Source of the DNA: Streptomyces sp. NBC_00190
GTDB taxonomy: Bacteria; Actinomycetota; Actinomycetes; Streptomycetales; Streptomycetaceae
Length of the DNA stretch: 64,000 bases
Reading direction: 5' to 3'
Assembly: GCF_036203305.1 (NCBI RefSeq)
Contig: NZ_CP108131.1
Location: 992,001 to 1,056,000 of the forward strand
Below the pieces are notes generated by a model that saw only the letters and a program-made list of their open reading frames with translations, did no database searches and had not been told where the DNA came from. The position numbers and the translations under genes were made by a program. Positions 25,721 to 35,183 of this stretch are shown here, piece by piece. Within the stretch, counting starts at the first letter, position 1; every line of letters starts with the position of its first letter.

Positions 25721-26536
25721 ATGAACAAGCCTCTCGCCGGCGCCTTATTCTCCCTGCTCCTCGTGGGAGCGGCGGGCGCCCCCGCCGTGGCCGCACCGGC
25801 CGTCGCGGTCACCTTCGCGGGAACGGTCGCGCTCAGCAACTGCTCCGGCTCCGTCGTCCGCGCACCCGGCTCCCAGCCGAACGACCCCGCCCTCGTCCTG
25901 TCCAACGGTCACTGTCTGGAGACCGGCTTCCCCGCGGCCGGCGAGGTCATCAAGGACCAGCCGTCCTCCCGCTCCTTCTCCCTCCTCAACGCGTCGGGCT
26001 CCAAGGCCGGGACGCTGCGCGCCAGCAAGGTCGCGTACGCGACCATGACCGACACCGACGTGTCCGTCTACCAGCTGACCAAGACGTACGCCCAGATCCA
26101 GAGCCAGTACGGCATCACGGCGCTGACCCTCAACGACGTCCGCCCCACGCAGGGCTCGGCCATCAAGGTCGTCTCCGGCTACTGGAAGCGGACCTACAGC
26201 TGCAACGTCGACGGCTTCGCCTACCGCCTCAAGGAGGGCGCCTGGACCTGGAAGGACTCCGTCCGCTACACCTCGTCCTGCAACACCATCGGCGGCACCT
26301 CCGGTTCACCGGTGATCGACACGACGACTGGCAAGGTCGTCGCCGTCAACAACACGGGCAACGAGGACGGCGGCCGCTGCACGGACAACAACCCGTGCGA
26401 GGTCGACGAGAACGGCAACGTGACGGTCCGCCAGGGCATCAACTACGCGCAGGAGACGTACACCATCGTCCCCTGCATAGCCCCGGGCAACAAGATCGAC
26501 CTGAACCGCCCCGGCTGCACGCTCCCCAAGCCGTAG
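25721..26536 (+). CDS. Secreted trypsin-like serine protease (V8/S1 type)
   Basis: A 271-residue precursor starting at the ATG at 25721 (GAGGGGAAC upstream); the longer frame from 25535 lacks sense. The signal peptide is MNKPLAGALFSLLLVGAAGA followed by an Ala-Pro cleavage region. Triad: His64 in LSNGHCLE, Asp113 in TDTDVSVY, Ser194 in GGTSGSPVID. Cysteines 41/65, 161/187 and a C-terminal group can form disulfides. Length and the GTSGSP motif are closer to V8-like/S1 peptidases than to streptogrisins, and no pro-domain is seen. It acts outside the cell; the substrate is unknown. Confidence 0.88.
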   Translation: MNKPLAGALFSLLLVGAAGAPAVAAPAVAVTFAGTVALSNCSGSVVRAPGSQPNDPALVLSNGHCLETGFPAAGEVIKDQPSSRSFSLLNASGSKAGTLRASKVAYATMTDTDVSVYQLTKTYAQIQSQYGITALTLNDVRPTQGSAIKVVSGYWKRTYSCNVDGFAYRLKEGAWTWKDSVRYTSSCNTIGGTSGSPVIDTTTGKVVAVNNTGNEDGGRCTDNNPCEVDENGNVTVRQGINYAQETYTIVPCIAPGNKIDLNRPGCTLPKP

Positions 26537-26712
26537 CCGCCGTGCCGTAACCTCCGTGCCGTAACCTCCGGGCCACAGCCGCCGGACCCGCACACCGGCC
26601 CGTGGATCGCGCGCCGCCCGGCTCCCCCGAGCCGGGCGGCGTCGGGGCACGTGCGACCTCGCGCTTCGCGAACAGCCCCCCGCCCGGAGCCCGGACGGGG
26701 ATACTCGGACGC

Positions 26713-27087
26713 GTGGAACTGCACATCGATCACCGCTGGCTGCTGGAGCGGCAGGAGTCACTGTTCAAGGACGTGGCGGTGGCCGACCACTCCGCGCTGG
26801 TCGCCGCCGTCGCCCGGCACCGGGTGAACACGCCCAGCCTGGACGCGGACGACCCCGACGCCTACTGGCGCGCGGCCGCCCTCCTCGACGCGATCGTCCT
26901 GCTCCGCCCGCTTCCCGACTCGAACGAGTACTTCGGCTACGGGGTCGCCGTCGCCTACATCGAGGCGTCCGGCAAGGCGGTGGACGCCTCGTACGAGCAG
27001 TGGCGCGACCTCATCACGGACATCCGCACGCTCCGCGTCACCGTCTTCGACGTGGCCGCCCGCCTGCGCTCCTGGCAGTCAGCGTAG
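26713..27087 (+). CDS. Doc/Fic-fold toxin-like protein without the Fic motif
   Basis: A 124-residue protein from a GTG start (MELHIDHRWLLERQESLFKD). It resembles the Streptomyces proteins annotated as Fic-family toxin components: VADHSALVAAVARHRVNTPS, YWRAAALLDAIVLLRPLPDS and NEYFGYGVAVAYIEASG follow the Doc pattern of helices. The position where Doc has H-x-F-x-(D/N)-(A/G)-N-K-R holds LPDSNEYFGYG, so the catalytic motif is absent. No antitoxin gene is adjacent on either side. It may be a remnant, or a protein with another role on the same fold. Confidence 0.6.
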   Translation: MELHIDHRWLLERQESLFKDVAVADHSALVAAVARHRVNTPSLDADDPDAYWRAAALLDAIVLLRPLPDSNEYFGYGVAVAYIEASGKAVDASYEQWRDLITDIRTLRVTVFDVAARLRSWQSA

Positions 27088-27121
27088 GACCGAGTGGAAC
27101 CGTGGGACGCGTTCCGGCCGG

Positions 27122-27508
27122 TCAGCGCCTGCGCTGGGCGGGGGTGCCCACGAGGAGGGCGTCGGAGACGAGTCGCGCGCCGCGGGAAAGGCGTCCGAGC
27201 TGCTCCAGCTCCACGGCGTACATCCTGATCGTGTTCTCGATGACCGACTCGGCTATGCCCAGCATGGGCAGTTCGGCGCGGCTGGTCTGCAGGGCCGCCC
27301 GCACCGCGCGCATCTCGTGCTGGAGCTGGAGCTGGACGTGCCGGCCCAGCAGCGCGTGGTGACGGGTCAGCGTGAGGTAGCCGCCGTAACGGGCCGGAAG
27401 CAGATCCCGCAGCCAGCGTGTGGCCGAGCGTTCCCAGTCATGGGTGCCGGGGGCCTTGACCTGCATGGGCCAGTCCGGACTGCGCGTGATGGTGGCCGTC
27501 TGGGGCAT
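27122..27508 (-). CDS. Hypothetical protein, 128 residues
   Basis: I do not recognise this protein. It is a basic, soluble, helical protein (WERSATRWLRDLLPARYGGY, LQLQHEMRAVRAALQTSRAE, ENTIRMYAVELEQLGRLSRG) with no signal or known motif. I take the ATG at 27508, with GGAAG 8 nt upstream, over a GTG three codons earlier. It converges on the Doc-like gene. Confidence 0.6.
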   Translation of the reverse strand: MPQTATITRSPDWPMQVKAPGTHDWERSATRWLRDLLPARYGGYLTLTRHHALLGRHVQLQLQHEMRAVRAALQTSRAELPMLGIAESVIENTIRMYAVELEQLGRLSRGARLVSDALLVGTPAQRRR

Positions 27509-27830
27509 TCTCGTCACTTCCGAGTGGTGTCGAACTCTGATCGAGATGGTGCGTGGGGGGCGGCCTCGGCCCAGGGGTTGACCGAGGCCGCCATGGGCGC
27601 TCAGCGGGATCCAAAGCCTTGACTCGACGGGCGGTCGCGACGTGAGGAGGTTCGTCGTGCCGCGCGTCCGTTCAGGAGGGGGTCCTCCTCCTTGGCATCT
27701 GGTGGATCCGGAGCGCCGCCGTCAGTAAACATATATACCGTCGAGTAAGCAAGCGCATGAAAAATTTCATGCACCTCGTTGGCTGAATATCCCCCTGGCC
27801 AGCAGCGCGAAAATCCGCCCCGATCGGCCC
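27509..27830. other. Intergenic region with an AT-rich patch
   Basis: A 322-bp stretch without a credible gene. Around 27724-27780 the base composition falls sharply (run ACATATATA at 27729-27737), very unlike its neighbours. This patch holds the palindrome listed separately and probably the promoter of the small gene at 27508. Confidence 0.5.
27755..27772. promoter_or_regulatory. Palindrome GCATGAAA-aa-TTTCATGC, candidate RpiR-type operator
   Basis: Perfect 8-bp arms separated by 2 bp. TGAAA/TTTCA half-sites are common in operators of the RpiR/MurR family, and an RpiR gene ends 58 bp away. The site lies in the only strongly AT-rich patch nearby. Binding by that regulator is an inference. 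Confidence 0.45.
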
Positions 27831-28748
27831 TTAGAGGAAGAATCCGTGCTGGTCGGCGACCTGCTCGTAATCCTCCAGGCGCGCCTGCGTGCGCTCGGGG
27901 TCCGCGTCGGCCATGGCCTGAAGCAGTGCGGCGGAGAGCATTCCGGGGGCCGCGTACGAGTCGAAGACGAGCCGCGATCCGGTCCCCGACGTCAGGGCCA
28001 CGTCCGCCTCGTCCACGAGCGGCCCCAGGGTGGGATCGGTGATCAGGACGACCCGCAGCCCCGTGCTGCGGGCGGCCCGGATCGCGGCCAGGGTCTCCTT
28101 GGCGTGCCGCGGCATGGCGAAGGCGAGGACCCAGGTTCCGCCGGCCGCCTTGGACTGGAGCAGCGCGTCGTAGGCGACGCTGCCACCGCGGGTCACCAGG
28201 CGTACGTCGGGGTGGATGCGCCGGGCCGCGTAGGCGAAGTACTCGGCCAGGGACACCGAGATGCGCAGTCCGAGGACGGTCAGGGGCACCGACTTCGCCA
28301 GTTCGCGGCCGATGTCGAGCACCTGGTTGGTGTCGGCGAGCAGCCTGCGCACGTTCTCCAGGTTCTCGATCTCCGCGTCCACGGCCGCCTGCAGTTCGTT
28401 GCGGCGGATCTGCTCACGGGTGTCCGGGGACCCGGCCACCGCACTCAGGGCGATCGGCTGGAGCACGTCGCGCAGGGCGGGGTAGCCGCTGAATCCGAGG
28501 GAGGCGGCGAAGCGAGTCACGGAGGGCTGGCTGACGCCGACCCGTTCGGCGAGTTCGGTGATCGACAGGAACGCGGCCTCGGTGAGGTGGTCGATAAGGT
28601 ACTGGGCGATCCGGCGCTGGCCGGGGGACAGTCGACGGCCGTCGAAGAGCGCGAGGAGCCGGTCGGCCGGGGGGCGGACCTCCTCCGGCGACTGGCCGCT
28701 CGGCTTGATCGCGGCCGCCTGCGCGCGTGCGTGCTGCCCCGATGACAC
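27831..28748 (-). CDS. MurR/RpiR family transcriptional regulator
   Basis: A 305-residue regulator: an N-terminal HTH_6 domain (residues ~28-105, SPGQRRIAQYLIDHLTEAAF, ITELAERVGVSQPSVTRFAA) and a C-terminal SIS sugar-phosphate binding domain (~140-275, VLGLRISVSLAEYFAYAARR, VLAFAMPRHAKETLAAIRAA). It uses a GTG start with AAGGAGG 8 nt upstream. The ligand is presumably a phosphosugar or a compound in its catabolism. No sugar gene is adjacent, so its target is unclear. Confidence 0.9.
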   Translation of the reverse strand: MSSGQHARAQAAAIKPSGQSPEEVRPPADRLLALFDGRRLSPGQRRIAQYLIDHLTEAAFLSITELAERVGVSQPSVTRFAASLGFSGYPALRDVLQPIALSAVAGSPDTREQIRRNELQAAVDAEIENLENVRRLLADTNQVLDIGRELAKSVPLTVLGLRISVSLAEYFAYAARRIHPDVRLVTRGGSVAYDALLQSKAAGGTWVLAFAMPRHAKETLAAIRAARSTGLRVVLITDPTLGPLVDEADVALTSGTGSRLVFDSYAAPGMLSAALLQAMADADPERTQARLEDYEQVADQHGFFL

Positions 28749-28812
28749 CGGAGGGCCTCCTTCTCATGTCACTCGCGTTCAAACATAGCTCACGCCCTGT
28801 GGTCGTCGATGA

Positions 28813-29523
28813 TCAGTCCTGGGCGCGGGCGGTCACCGGCGCGTCCGTGCGGTCGCCGAGGAACTCGTACCAGCGGCGCTGCAGGCACAGATAGCGGGTG
28901 TCCGCCTCGACCAGGTCGAGGAAGGAGCCGATCGTCGCGGTCAGCCGCTCGCCCAGGCCCGGGTCGGTGAGCGCGCCGTCCTCGCCGAAGGCCTGGTGGG
29001 CCATGGCGAGGCTGAACATGTCGGGGTAGACCCGCGCGCCGAGGTGCTCCAGCGGGACGCGCAGGGCCCACAGGCCCCGGTTGCCGCCGACCATCGACGG
29101 TGAGGCCGAGACCAGCAGGGACTGCTTGTCCTTGAAGGGCTGCGGGCGGACGCGGGAGACCCAGTCGACGGCGTTCTTCACCACGCCCGGAACGGAGGCG
29201 TTGTACTCGGGAGAGGCGATCACCAGCGCCTGCGCCGCCTCGATCCGCTCGCGCAGTGCCAGCGCGCCCTTCGGCGGTCCTTCGTCGGCCTCCACGTCGC
29301 CGTCGTACGGCGGCATGGGGAAGTCTCCGAGCGTCGCGAGGTCCGCCACGGCCCCTGCCCCGGTCACCAGACGGGCGACGAGGGAGGCCAGGCGGGTGTT
29401 GACCGAGCCGGTGCGGGAGGACCCGGACAGCACGAGCACGCGCAGGGAGGTACGGGCGGGCCCGGCGCCGTCGTGGGGGTGGGCCGGATCCACCGGGAAG
29501 TGGTCCTGGTCGGTCGGGTTCAT
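28813..29523 (-). CDS. NADPH-dependent FMN reductase
   Basis: A 236-residue flavodoxin-like protein. After a ~25-residue extension it has the flavin phosphate loop LVLSGSSRTGSVNTRLA and the second flavin motif IASPEYNASVPGVVKNAVDW (PF03358). It reduces FMN with NADPH and may pass reduced flavin to a monooxygenase. It lies directly downstream of the pigment cyclase gene but across a strong hairpin, so it could be a partial-readthrough member of the pigment operon or independent. Confidence 0.88.
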   Translation of the reverse strand: MNPTDQDHFPVDPAHPHDGAGPARTSLRVLVLSGSSRTGSVNTRLASLVARLVTGAGAVADLATLGDFPMPPYDGDVEADEGPPKGALALRERIEAAQALVIASPEYNASVPGVVKNAVDWVSRVRPQPFKDKQSLLVSASPSMVGGNRGLWALRVPLEHLGARVYPDMFSLAMAHQAFGEDGALTDPGLGERLTATIGSFLDLVEADTRYLCLQRRWYEFLGDRTDAPVTARAQD

Positions 29524-29588
29524 GGCCGTCTCCTGCTCTCGGGTCCCCGGACCCCGGACGGGCCCGGGACGGGTGGGCCGCGCGCGGC

Positions 29589-29618
29589 GGGACCCGCACA
29601 CACCGGTGTGCGGGTCCC
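29589..29618 (-). terminator. Hairpin at the end of the whiE-type operon
   Basis: Arms GGGACCCGCACA (29589-29600) and TGTGCGGGTCCC (29607-29618) with a 6-nt loop, 16 bp after the stop codon of the last pigment gene on the minus strand and 66 bp before the FMN reductase start. There is no U-run, as is common in Streptomyces. Confidence 0.65.
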
Positions 29619-29634
29619 GTCCGGGCCGCTCGGG

Positions 29635-29967
29635 TCACTTCGCGGCGGGGTTCTCCCAGCGGTAGAACTCGTGGGCCATCGCGTCCTTCGGACTGCGCCA
29701 CGTGTCCGGGTTGTGCGGGCTGATGTAGGCGGTGAGCCGCTCGCTGAGCTGCCGGAACTCCGGGTGTTCGGTGACCTGCGCGATCGCGGGGCCCGGCGGC
29801 CGGTCCGCCTCGATCAGGTGCATGTACACGTCGCCGAACTGGAACAGGCTGCGACGCGTGACGCCGACCAGGTGCGGCAGTTCACCCGCGTCCGAGCCGG
29901 CGAACAGCTCGGCGATGTCGGGGGCCGATCCCGGCGCCATGCGGGCGACGATGAGGGCGCGGTGCAT
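29635..29967 (-). CDS. whiE-ORFVII: TcmI-type polyketide cyclase (WhiE ORFVII-like)
   Basis: A 110-residue protein of the TcmI/PF04673 cyclase family: MHRALIVARMAPGSAPDIAE, FQFGDVYMHLIEADRPPG and a C-terminal AHEFYRWEN. It catalyses a late ring closure of the polyketide chain in pigment synthesis. Length and its place as the last gene after the aromatase match whiE ORFVII. It is translated from an ATG 32 bp after the aromatase stop. Confidence 0.9.
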   Translation of the reverse strand: MHRALIVARMAPGSAPDIAELFAGSDAGELPHLVGVTRRSLFQFGDVYMHLIEADRPPGPAIAQVTEHPEFRQLSERLTAYISPHNPDTWRSPKDAMAHEFYRWENPAAK

Positions 29968-29999
29968 CCGGTGGTGCTCCTTTCGTTTCGGGGACGGCG

Positions 30000-30735
<736 letters not shown>

Positions 30736-30777
30736 GTGGCTTCTCTCTTCTTCCTACGAGGGGACGGGGGTCCTGTT

Positions 30778-32019
30778 TCACGACCTGGGCACGGCCGGGC
30801 CCTTGCGCAGGACGAGCGCGGAGTTCGAGCCCATCCGGCCGCGGCTCAGCACGAGCGCGGTGCGCAGGTCCGCGGAGCGGGCGGTGCCCGTCACCACGTC
30901 GAGGTCGTGGCAGACGTCGAAGACGTTCGGGGTCGGCGGCACGATGCCGTGCTGCAGTGCCAGGGCCGCCGCGGCGGTGTCCAGGGCGGGCGCCGCGCAG
31001 TACGCCCTGCCCGTACCGGTCTTCGGCGCCGTGACCGGCACCTTGCGCCCGTGTCCGCCGAGGGCGGCGGCGATGGCCGCCGCCTCGGCGGCGTCGGCCG
31101 CCGGCGTCCCGAGGGCGTCGGCGAAGACCACGTCGATCTCCTCGGGGGCGCAGCCGGCCTCCCGGAGCGCGCCCCGGATCGCGTGGGCCAGTCCTTCGCC
31201 CGCCACGTCCGGCCGTCGGGTCCCGCTGAAGGTGGCGGCGTGGCCGGCCAGTTCGGCTCGTACGGTGGCGCCCCTGCGCAGGGCCGCGGTCTCGTCCTCG
31301 ACGAGGAACATCGCGCCGCCCTCGGCGGGGACGTACCCGCAGGCCCTGGCGGTGAACGGCCGGTAGGCCCGCTCGGGCTCGTCCTGGGTGCTGAGCCCCT
31401 CGTACTCCAGCTGGCAGACGATGGAGTACGGGGCGAGGGGCGCCTCCGTGGCCCCGACGAGCATCGCCCGGCTGCCCTGGCGGATCGCCCTGGCGGCGTG
31501 CGCGAAGGCGTCCAGACCGCCCGCCTCGTCGCTGGCGACGACCCCGCACGGGCCCTTGAGGCCGCGGCGGATGGAGATCTGGCCGGTGCTCGCGGCGTAG
31601 AACCAGGCGATGGACTGGTACGGGCCCACGTAGCGGGGACCCTGGTCCCAGAGCCGTTGCAGCTCGCGCTGGCCGAACTCGCCGCCGCCGGACCCGGCCG
31701 CCGTGACCACGCCCACCGAGTAGGGGTCCGCCTCGTAGTCGGCCCGGCCCAGGCGGGCGTCCTCCAGGGCCAGGTCGGCCGCGGCGAGGGCGTGGTGGGT
31801 GAAGCGGTCGGTCTGGACGAGGAAACGGTCCTCGACCATCGCGCCGGGGTCGAAGCCCCGTACCTCGCCGGCGACGCGCAGCGGGAGGTGCTCGCACCCC
31901 GCCCGGGTGACGCGGTCCAGCACGCTGAGCCCGGACTGGGTCGCCTTCCAGAAGGCGTCGGCGCCGACGCCGTTGGGCGCGACGACCCCGATGCCCGTGA
32001 TGACCGTACGGGTGGTCAC
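30778..32019 (-). CDS. whiE-ORFIV: Chain length factor, KSbeta (WhiE ORFIV-like)
   Basis: A 413-residue ketosynthase-like subunit. Where KSalpha has the active-site Cys (TGCTSGLDA), this has SDEAGGLDA, placing Glu165 at the position that is usually Gln in chain length factors. The two catalytic His are also lost, as expected for KSbeta. It pairs with KSalpha and sets chain length (a C24 dodecaketide in the S. coelicolor pigment). The GTG start at 32019 overlaps the KSalpha stop by 4 nt, which supports equimolar translation. Confidence 0.94.
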   Translation of the reverse strand: MTTRTVITGIGVVAPNGVGADAFWKATQSGLSVLDRVTRAGCEHLPLRVAGEVRGFDPGAMVEDRFLVQTDRFTHHALAAADLALEDARLGRADYEADPYSVGVVTAAGSGGGEFGQRELQRLWDQGPRYVGPYQSIAWFYAASTGQISIRRGLKGPCGVVASDEAGGLDAFAHAARAIRQGSRAMLVGATEAPLAPYSIVCQLEYEGLSTQDEPERAYRPFTARACGYVPAEGGAMFLVEDETAALRRGATVRAELAGHAATFSGTRRPDVAGEGLAHAIRGALREAGCAPEEIDVVFADALGTPAADAAEAAAIAAALGGHGRKVPVTAPKTGTGRAYCAAPALDTAAAALALQHGIVPPTPNVFDVCHDLDVVTGTARSADLRTALVLSRGRMGSNSALVLRKGPAVPRS

Positions 32020-33287
32020 GAGACCTCCTCCTCCGACCGGGTCATGACGACGGCGGACTGGAATCCGCCGAAGCCGCTGCCGACCGAGAGCACGTTGCGC
32101 AGCTTGCGGCCGCGTGCCGTGCGGGGCACGTAGTCCAGGTCGCACTCGGGGTCCGGCGTCTCGTAGTTCGCCGTCGGCGGTACCACCTGGTGGGTCATGG
32201 CGAGCACGCAGGCCGCCAGTTCTATCGCCCCGATGGCGCCGAGGGAGTGACCGACCATCGACTTGATGGAGGTCATCGGCGTCTTGTAGGCGTGGTCGCC
32301 CAGGACCCGCTTGACGGCCGCCGTCTCGTGGCGGTCGTTCTGCTTGGTGCCGGATCCGTGCGCGTTGACGTAGTCGACGTCGGACGGGGATATCCGGGCC
32401 TGGTCCAGGGCGGTTTGGATGGCCCGGGCCATCTCCAGTCCTTCGGCGGTCAGCCCGGTCATGTGGTGGGCGTTGCCGAAGGTGGCGTAGCCACCGATCT
32501 CGCAGTAGACGGTCGCACCGCGGGCGCGGGCGTGTTCCAGCTCTTCGAGTACGAGGACGGCTCCGCCCTCGCCGAGGACGAATCCGTCCCGGTCGGCGTC
32601 GAACGGCCGGGACGCGTGGGCCGGGTCGTCGTTGTTCGGCGAGGTCGCCTTGATGGCGTCGAAGCAGGCCACGGTGATCGGCGATATGGGCGAGTCCGAG
32701 GCCCCGGCGATGCACACGTCCATCCGGCCCTCCGCGATGGAGTGGACGGCGTACCCGACGGCGTCCAGTCCCGAGGTGCAGCCGGTGGACACGGTCTGCA
32801 CCGGGCCGCGCGCGCCCGTCTGCTCCGCGACCGCGGAGGCGAGCGTGGCGGGCGTGAACGCCCGGTGCAGGTGGGGCCCGGCGAACTTCTCGTCCACGTC
32901 CCACCAGGCACCGTTCTGGCTCACGGCTACGTAGTCGTGCTCCAGGCGGGTGGTCCCGCCGACGGCGGTGCCGAGTGAGACGCCGGTGCGCCAGGCGTCG
33001 TCGGAGGTGAGGTCGAGTCCGGCGTCGAGCAGGGCTTCTCGGGCGGCGACGAGGGCGAACTGGATGTACCGGTCCGCCCGCGCCGCCTCGCTGTCGTCGA
33101 GGCCGTGCGCGGCGGGGTCGAAGTCGACCTCCGCGGCTATCCGGGAGCGGAAGCCGTCCGGGTCGAAAAGGGTGATGCCGCGGGTCGCCGTACGGCCCTT
33201 GGACAGCAGGTCCCAGAAGGCGGAGACGCCGATCCCACCGGGCGCGACGACGCCGACTCCGGTGACCGCCACCCGGCGGCGGGTCAC
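32016..33287 (-). CDS. whiE-ORFIII: Ketosynthase alpha of type II PKS (WhiE ORFIII-like)
   Basis: A 423-residue beta-ketoacyl synthase with an intact triad: Cys170 in [11 protein letters not shown], His310 in NAHGSGT and His347 in [10 protein letters not shown]. It performs the decarboxylative condensations of malonyl-ACP in pigment synthesis, as a heterodimer with the chain length factor. The GTG start overlaps the cupin stop codon by 4 nt. Confidence 0.96.
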   Translation of the reverse strand: MTRRRVAVTGVGVVAPGGIGVSAFWDLLSKGRTATRGITLFDPDGFRSRIAAEVDFDPAAHGLDDSEAARADRYIQFALVAAREALLDAGLDLTSDDAWRTGVSLGTAVGGTTRLEHDYVAVSQNGAWWDVDEKFAGPHLHRAFTPATLASAVAEQTGARGPVQTVSTGCTSGLDAVGYAVHSIAEGRMDVCIAGASDSPISPITVACFDAIKATSPNNDDPAHASRPFDADRDGFVLGEGGAVLVLEELEHARARGATVYCEIGGYATFGNAHHMTGLTAEGLEMARAIQTALDQARISPSDVDYVNAHGSGTKQNDRHETAAVKRVLGDHAYKTPMTSIKSMVGHSLGAIGAIELAACVLAMTHQVVPPTANYETPDPECDLDYVPRTARGRKLRNVLSVGSGFGGFQSAVVMTRSEEEVS

Positions 33288-33727
33288 GAGACCGCTCCCG
33301 TGCGGTCCGGGGGCTGCTCCCAGGCGGTGCCCTCCGGGTGCGGGGCTTCCTCGGTGTCGACGTGGCCCAGTTCGGGGCGCGGGGCGAGCGGGCCGAGGTG
33401 GAAGACCATGCGGGCCTCTGTGTCGCCGACGTTGCGGAACCGGTGGCGCATGTTGAGCGGGACCAGCAGTCCCTGGTCGGTGCGCAGCGGGTGGGCCTCG
33501 CCGTCGAGGTCGACCTCCAGCCGGCCGGCGACCACGTACACGAACTCCTCGGAGTACGGGTGGTAGTGCTCGGCGATGGACTCCCCGGGGGCCATGATCG
33601 CCATGCCCATGAAGCCGCTGGTGGAACCCACCGAGGTCGGGGTGAGCACGGCCCTCAGGTCGCCACCGCGCCGGCGGTTGGGCGGCGTCTCGCTGAGGTC
33701 GACGATGCGTGGACGCTGTCTGGTCAT
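33284..33727 (-). CDS. whiE-ORFII: Cupin protein of the spore-pigment cluster (WhiE ORFII-like)
   Basis: A 147-residue single-cupin protein. Metal-ligand motifs are visible in [19 protein letters not shown] (H-x-H and Glu) and NMRHRFRNV (His). Its position before KSalpha and its start ([20 protein letters not shown]) match whiE ORFII, whose exact reaction is not established; a cyclase or tailoring role has been proposed for this group. It is translationally coupled to KSalpha. Confidence 0.9.
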   Translation of the reverse strand: MTRQRPRIVDLSETPPNRRRGGDLRAVLTPTSVGSTSGFMGMAIMAPGESIAEHYHPYSEEFVYVVAGRLEVDLDGEAHPLRTDQGLLVPLNMRHRFRNVGDTEARMVFHLGPLAPRPELGHVDTEEAPHPEGTAWEQPPDRTGAVS

Positions 33728-33810
33728 GGCGGGGTCCTCCTGGCGTATGGGGAGCCTGAACGGGCTGGGGTGGGGGCGGGGATGGGCGGGATGGGTGGGC
33801 GGGGCGAGGG

Positions 33811-34908
33811 TCAGGACTGCGCGGGCGCCCGGCGGTCGGTGATCAGGTTCATGGTGTGGCGAGCGGCGCGGGTCCGCTTGCCGGCGGGGACCGTCAGGCG
33901 GTCCAGTACGGCGGCCTTGCGCGCGCCGCGCACCCCGAGGACGGCCTCGGGATCGGCGTCGAGCGGGCCGCGCACGTCGATGAGGCGGACCACGATGTCG
34001 TCGCGCTGGAAGATGCTGCTGCTCCGTACGGGGCTGTCCGCCAGGTTCGCGGCGGCCTCGTCCTGGAGGGCGAGGAAGCGGGCAAGTACTTGTCCGCAGC
34101 CGGGCTTGGCCGGGTAGAACAGCGCGTGGCGCGTGACGTCGGCGGCGTCCGGTTCCCCGGCCTCGATGTGGTGGACGGCGGGGAGCGCGGCCCGCATGAA
34201 GAACATCCGGGCGGACTCGGGGTCGTTCAGGTTCCGGTCCTGCTCCAGGTAGGGGTTGATGGCCTCTTCGACGGCGCGCACCTCGGGCTGCTCGGAGACG
34301 TGCCGCAGGGCCGCCATCAGGTCGCCCTTGACCTCGACCGTACGGACGACGCGGTTGCCGTGCATGAAGAGGGACGTGCGGCAGAGCCGCGTGTGGTCGT
34401 CGACGCGGGCGGCCGGGGAGGCGTAGCTGGACAGGATGGAGGCGACCTCCTTCACACTGCCCGGCTTGACGGTGAAGGTGAGGGCGTGGCGGACGATGCC
34501 GGCGCCGAGGCGGGGCACCGGCTGCAGCCGGGCGGTCGCCGGGCGGGAGGCCTGGTCGTAGCCGCGGCCGGTCTCGCGCAGGACGGTGAACTTGAGCGGT
34601 CGCATGGCGCGGGCGCAGGCACCGAGCGGCTTGACCTGCTCGGCGTGGTGCTCGCTGTTGACCCATGCGAGGTACTGCGTCGCGCTCTCCCACTCGCTGG
34701 TGATGAGCCACTGCGAGGGGTTCTCGAAGGACTGGCACAGCTGGTCGCTGATGTGGCCCGGGACCGACGCGATGTCGCTGCGGAGCTTTTCGTACGCCTC
34801 GAAGAACCGCTGCTGGGTCCCCTCGTGGAGGTCCATCAAAAGGACGACCCGGATCATGGAGCCGTCGAAGGCTGACTGCGACACCCGATCGGACTGGGTG
34901 GTTGTCAT
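33811..34908 (-). CDS. whiE-ORFI: WhiE ORFI-like protein (SchA/CurD-like domain)
   Basis: A 365-residue protein, first gene of the minus-strand pigment operon. It contains repeated ABM/dimeric alpha-beta barrel-like segments ([19 protein letters not shown] region and [20 protein letters not shown]) and the conserved [40 protein letters not shown] and [16 protein letters not shown] blocks of the SchA/CurD family. Its biochemical role is unknown; it is found only in pigment-type clusters. AAGGAG lies 7 nt before the ATG. Confidence 0.88.
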   Translation of the reverse strand: MTTTQSDRVSQSAFDGSMIRVVLLMDLHEGTQQRFFEAYEKLRSDIASVPGHISDQLCQSFENPSQWLITSEWESATQYLAWVNSEHHAEQVKPLGACARAMRPLKFTVLRETGRGYDQASRPATARLQPVPRLGAGIVRHALTFTVKPGSVKEVASILSSYASPAARVDDHTRLCRTSLFMHGNRVVRTVEVKGDLMAALRHVSEQPEVRAVEEAINPYLEQDRNLNDPESARMFFMRAALPAVHHIEAGEPDAADVTRHALFYPAKPGCGQVLARFLALQDEAAANLADSPVRSSSIFQRDDIVVRLIDVRGPLDADPEAVLGVRGARKAAVLDRLTVPAGKRTRAARHTMNLITDRRAPAQS

Positions 34909-35183
34909 CTACTCACTCCTTCATGAGGGGGTGGAGATCCATCGCGTACGGACCCCTCGTCCGTCACCGGTGGCGTCCGCCCGGGCCGGCGGCCGTCTCG
35001 GTCGGGAACGGCAGGCCGGCGCATCTCAGGGGGAGCCGCTGTCGCTCATCGTCATCCGGGTGGGGACGTACCGCTACATGTCCGGATCAAGCGGGTGACA
35101 AGGGGCGAATCAACCGGGCCTGATCGAGGATCGGGGGCATAAAGAGTGCACTCCCCCACACAGAAAACAGGAGCCCGCAGCTG
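34909..35183. promoter_or_regulatory. Divergent promoter region of the pigment cluster
   Basis: A 275-bp gap between ORFI (minus) and ORFVIII (plus). In S. coelicolor the corresponding region has two promoters, one of them dependent on the sporulation sigma factor SigF. The region becomes less GC-rich close to ORFVIII (GGCATAAAGAGTGCA at 35137-35151). I could not identify -35/-10 boxes with confidence. Confidence 0.6.
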
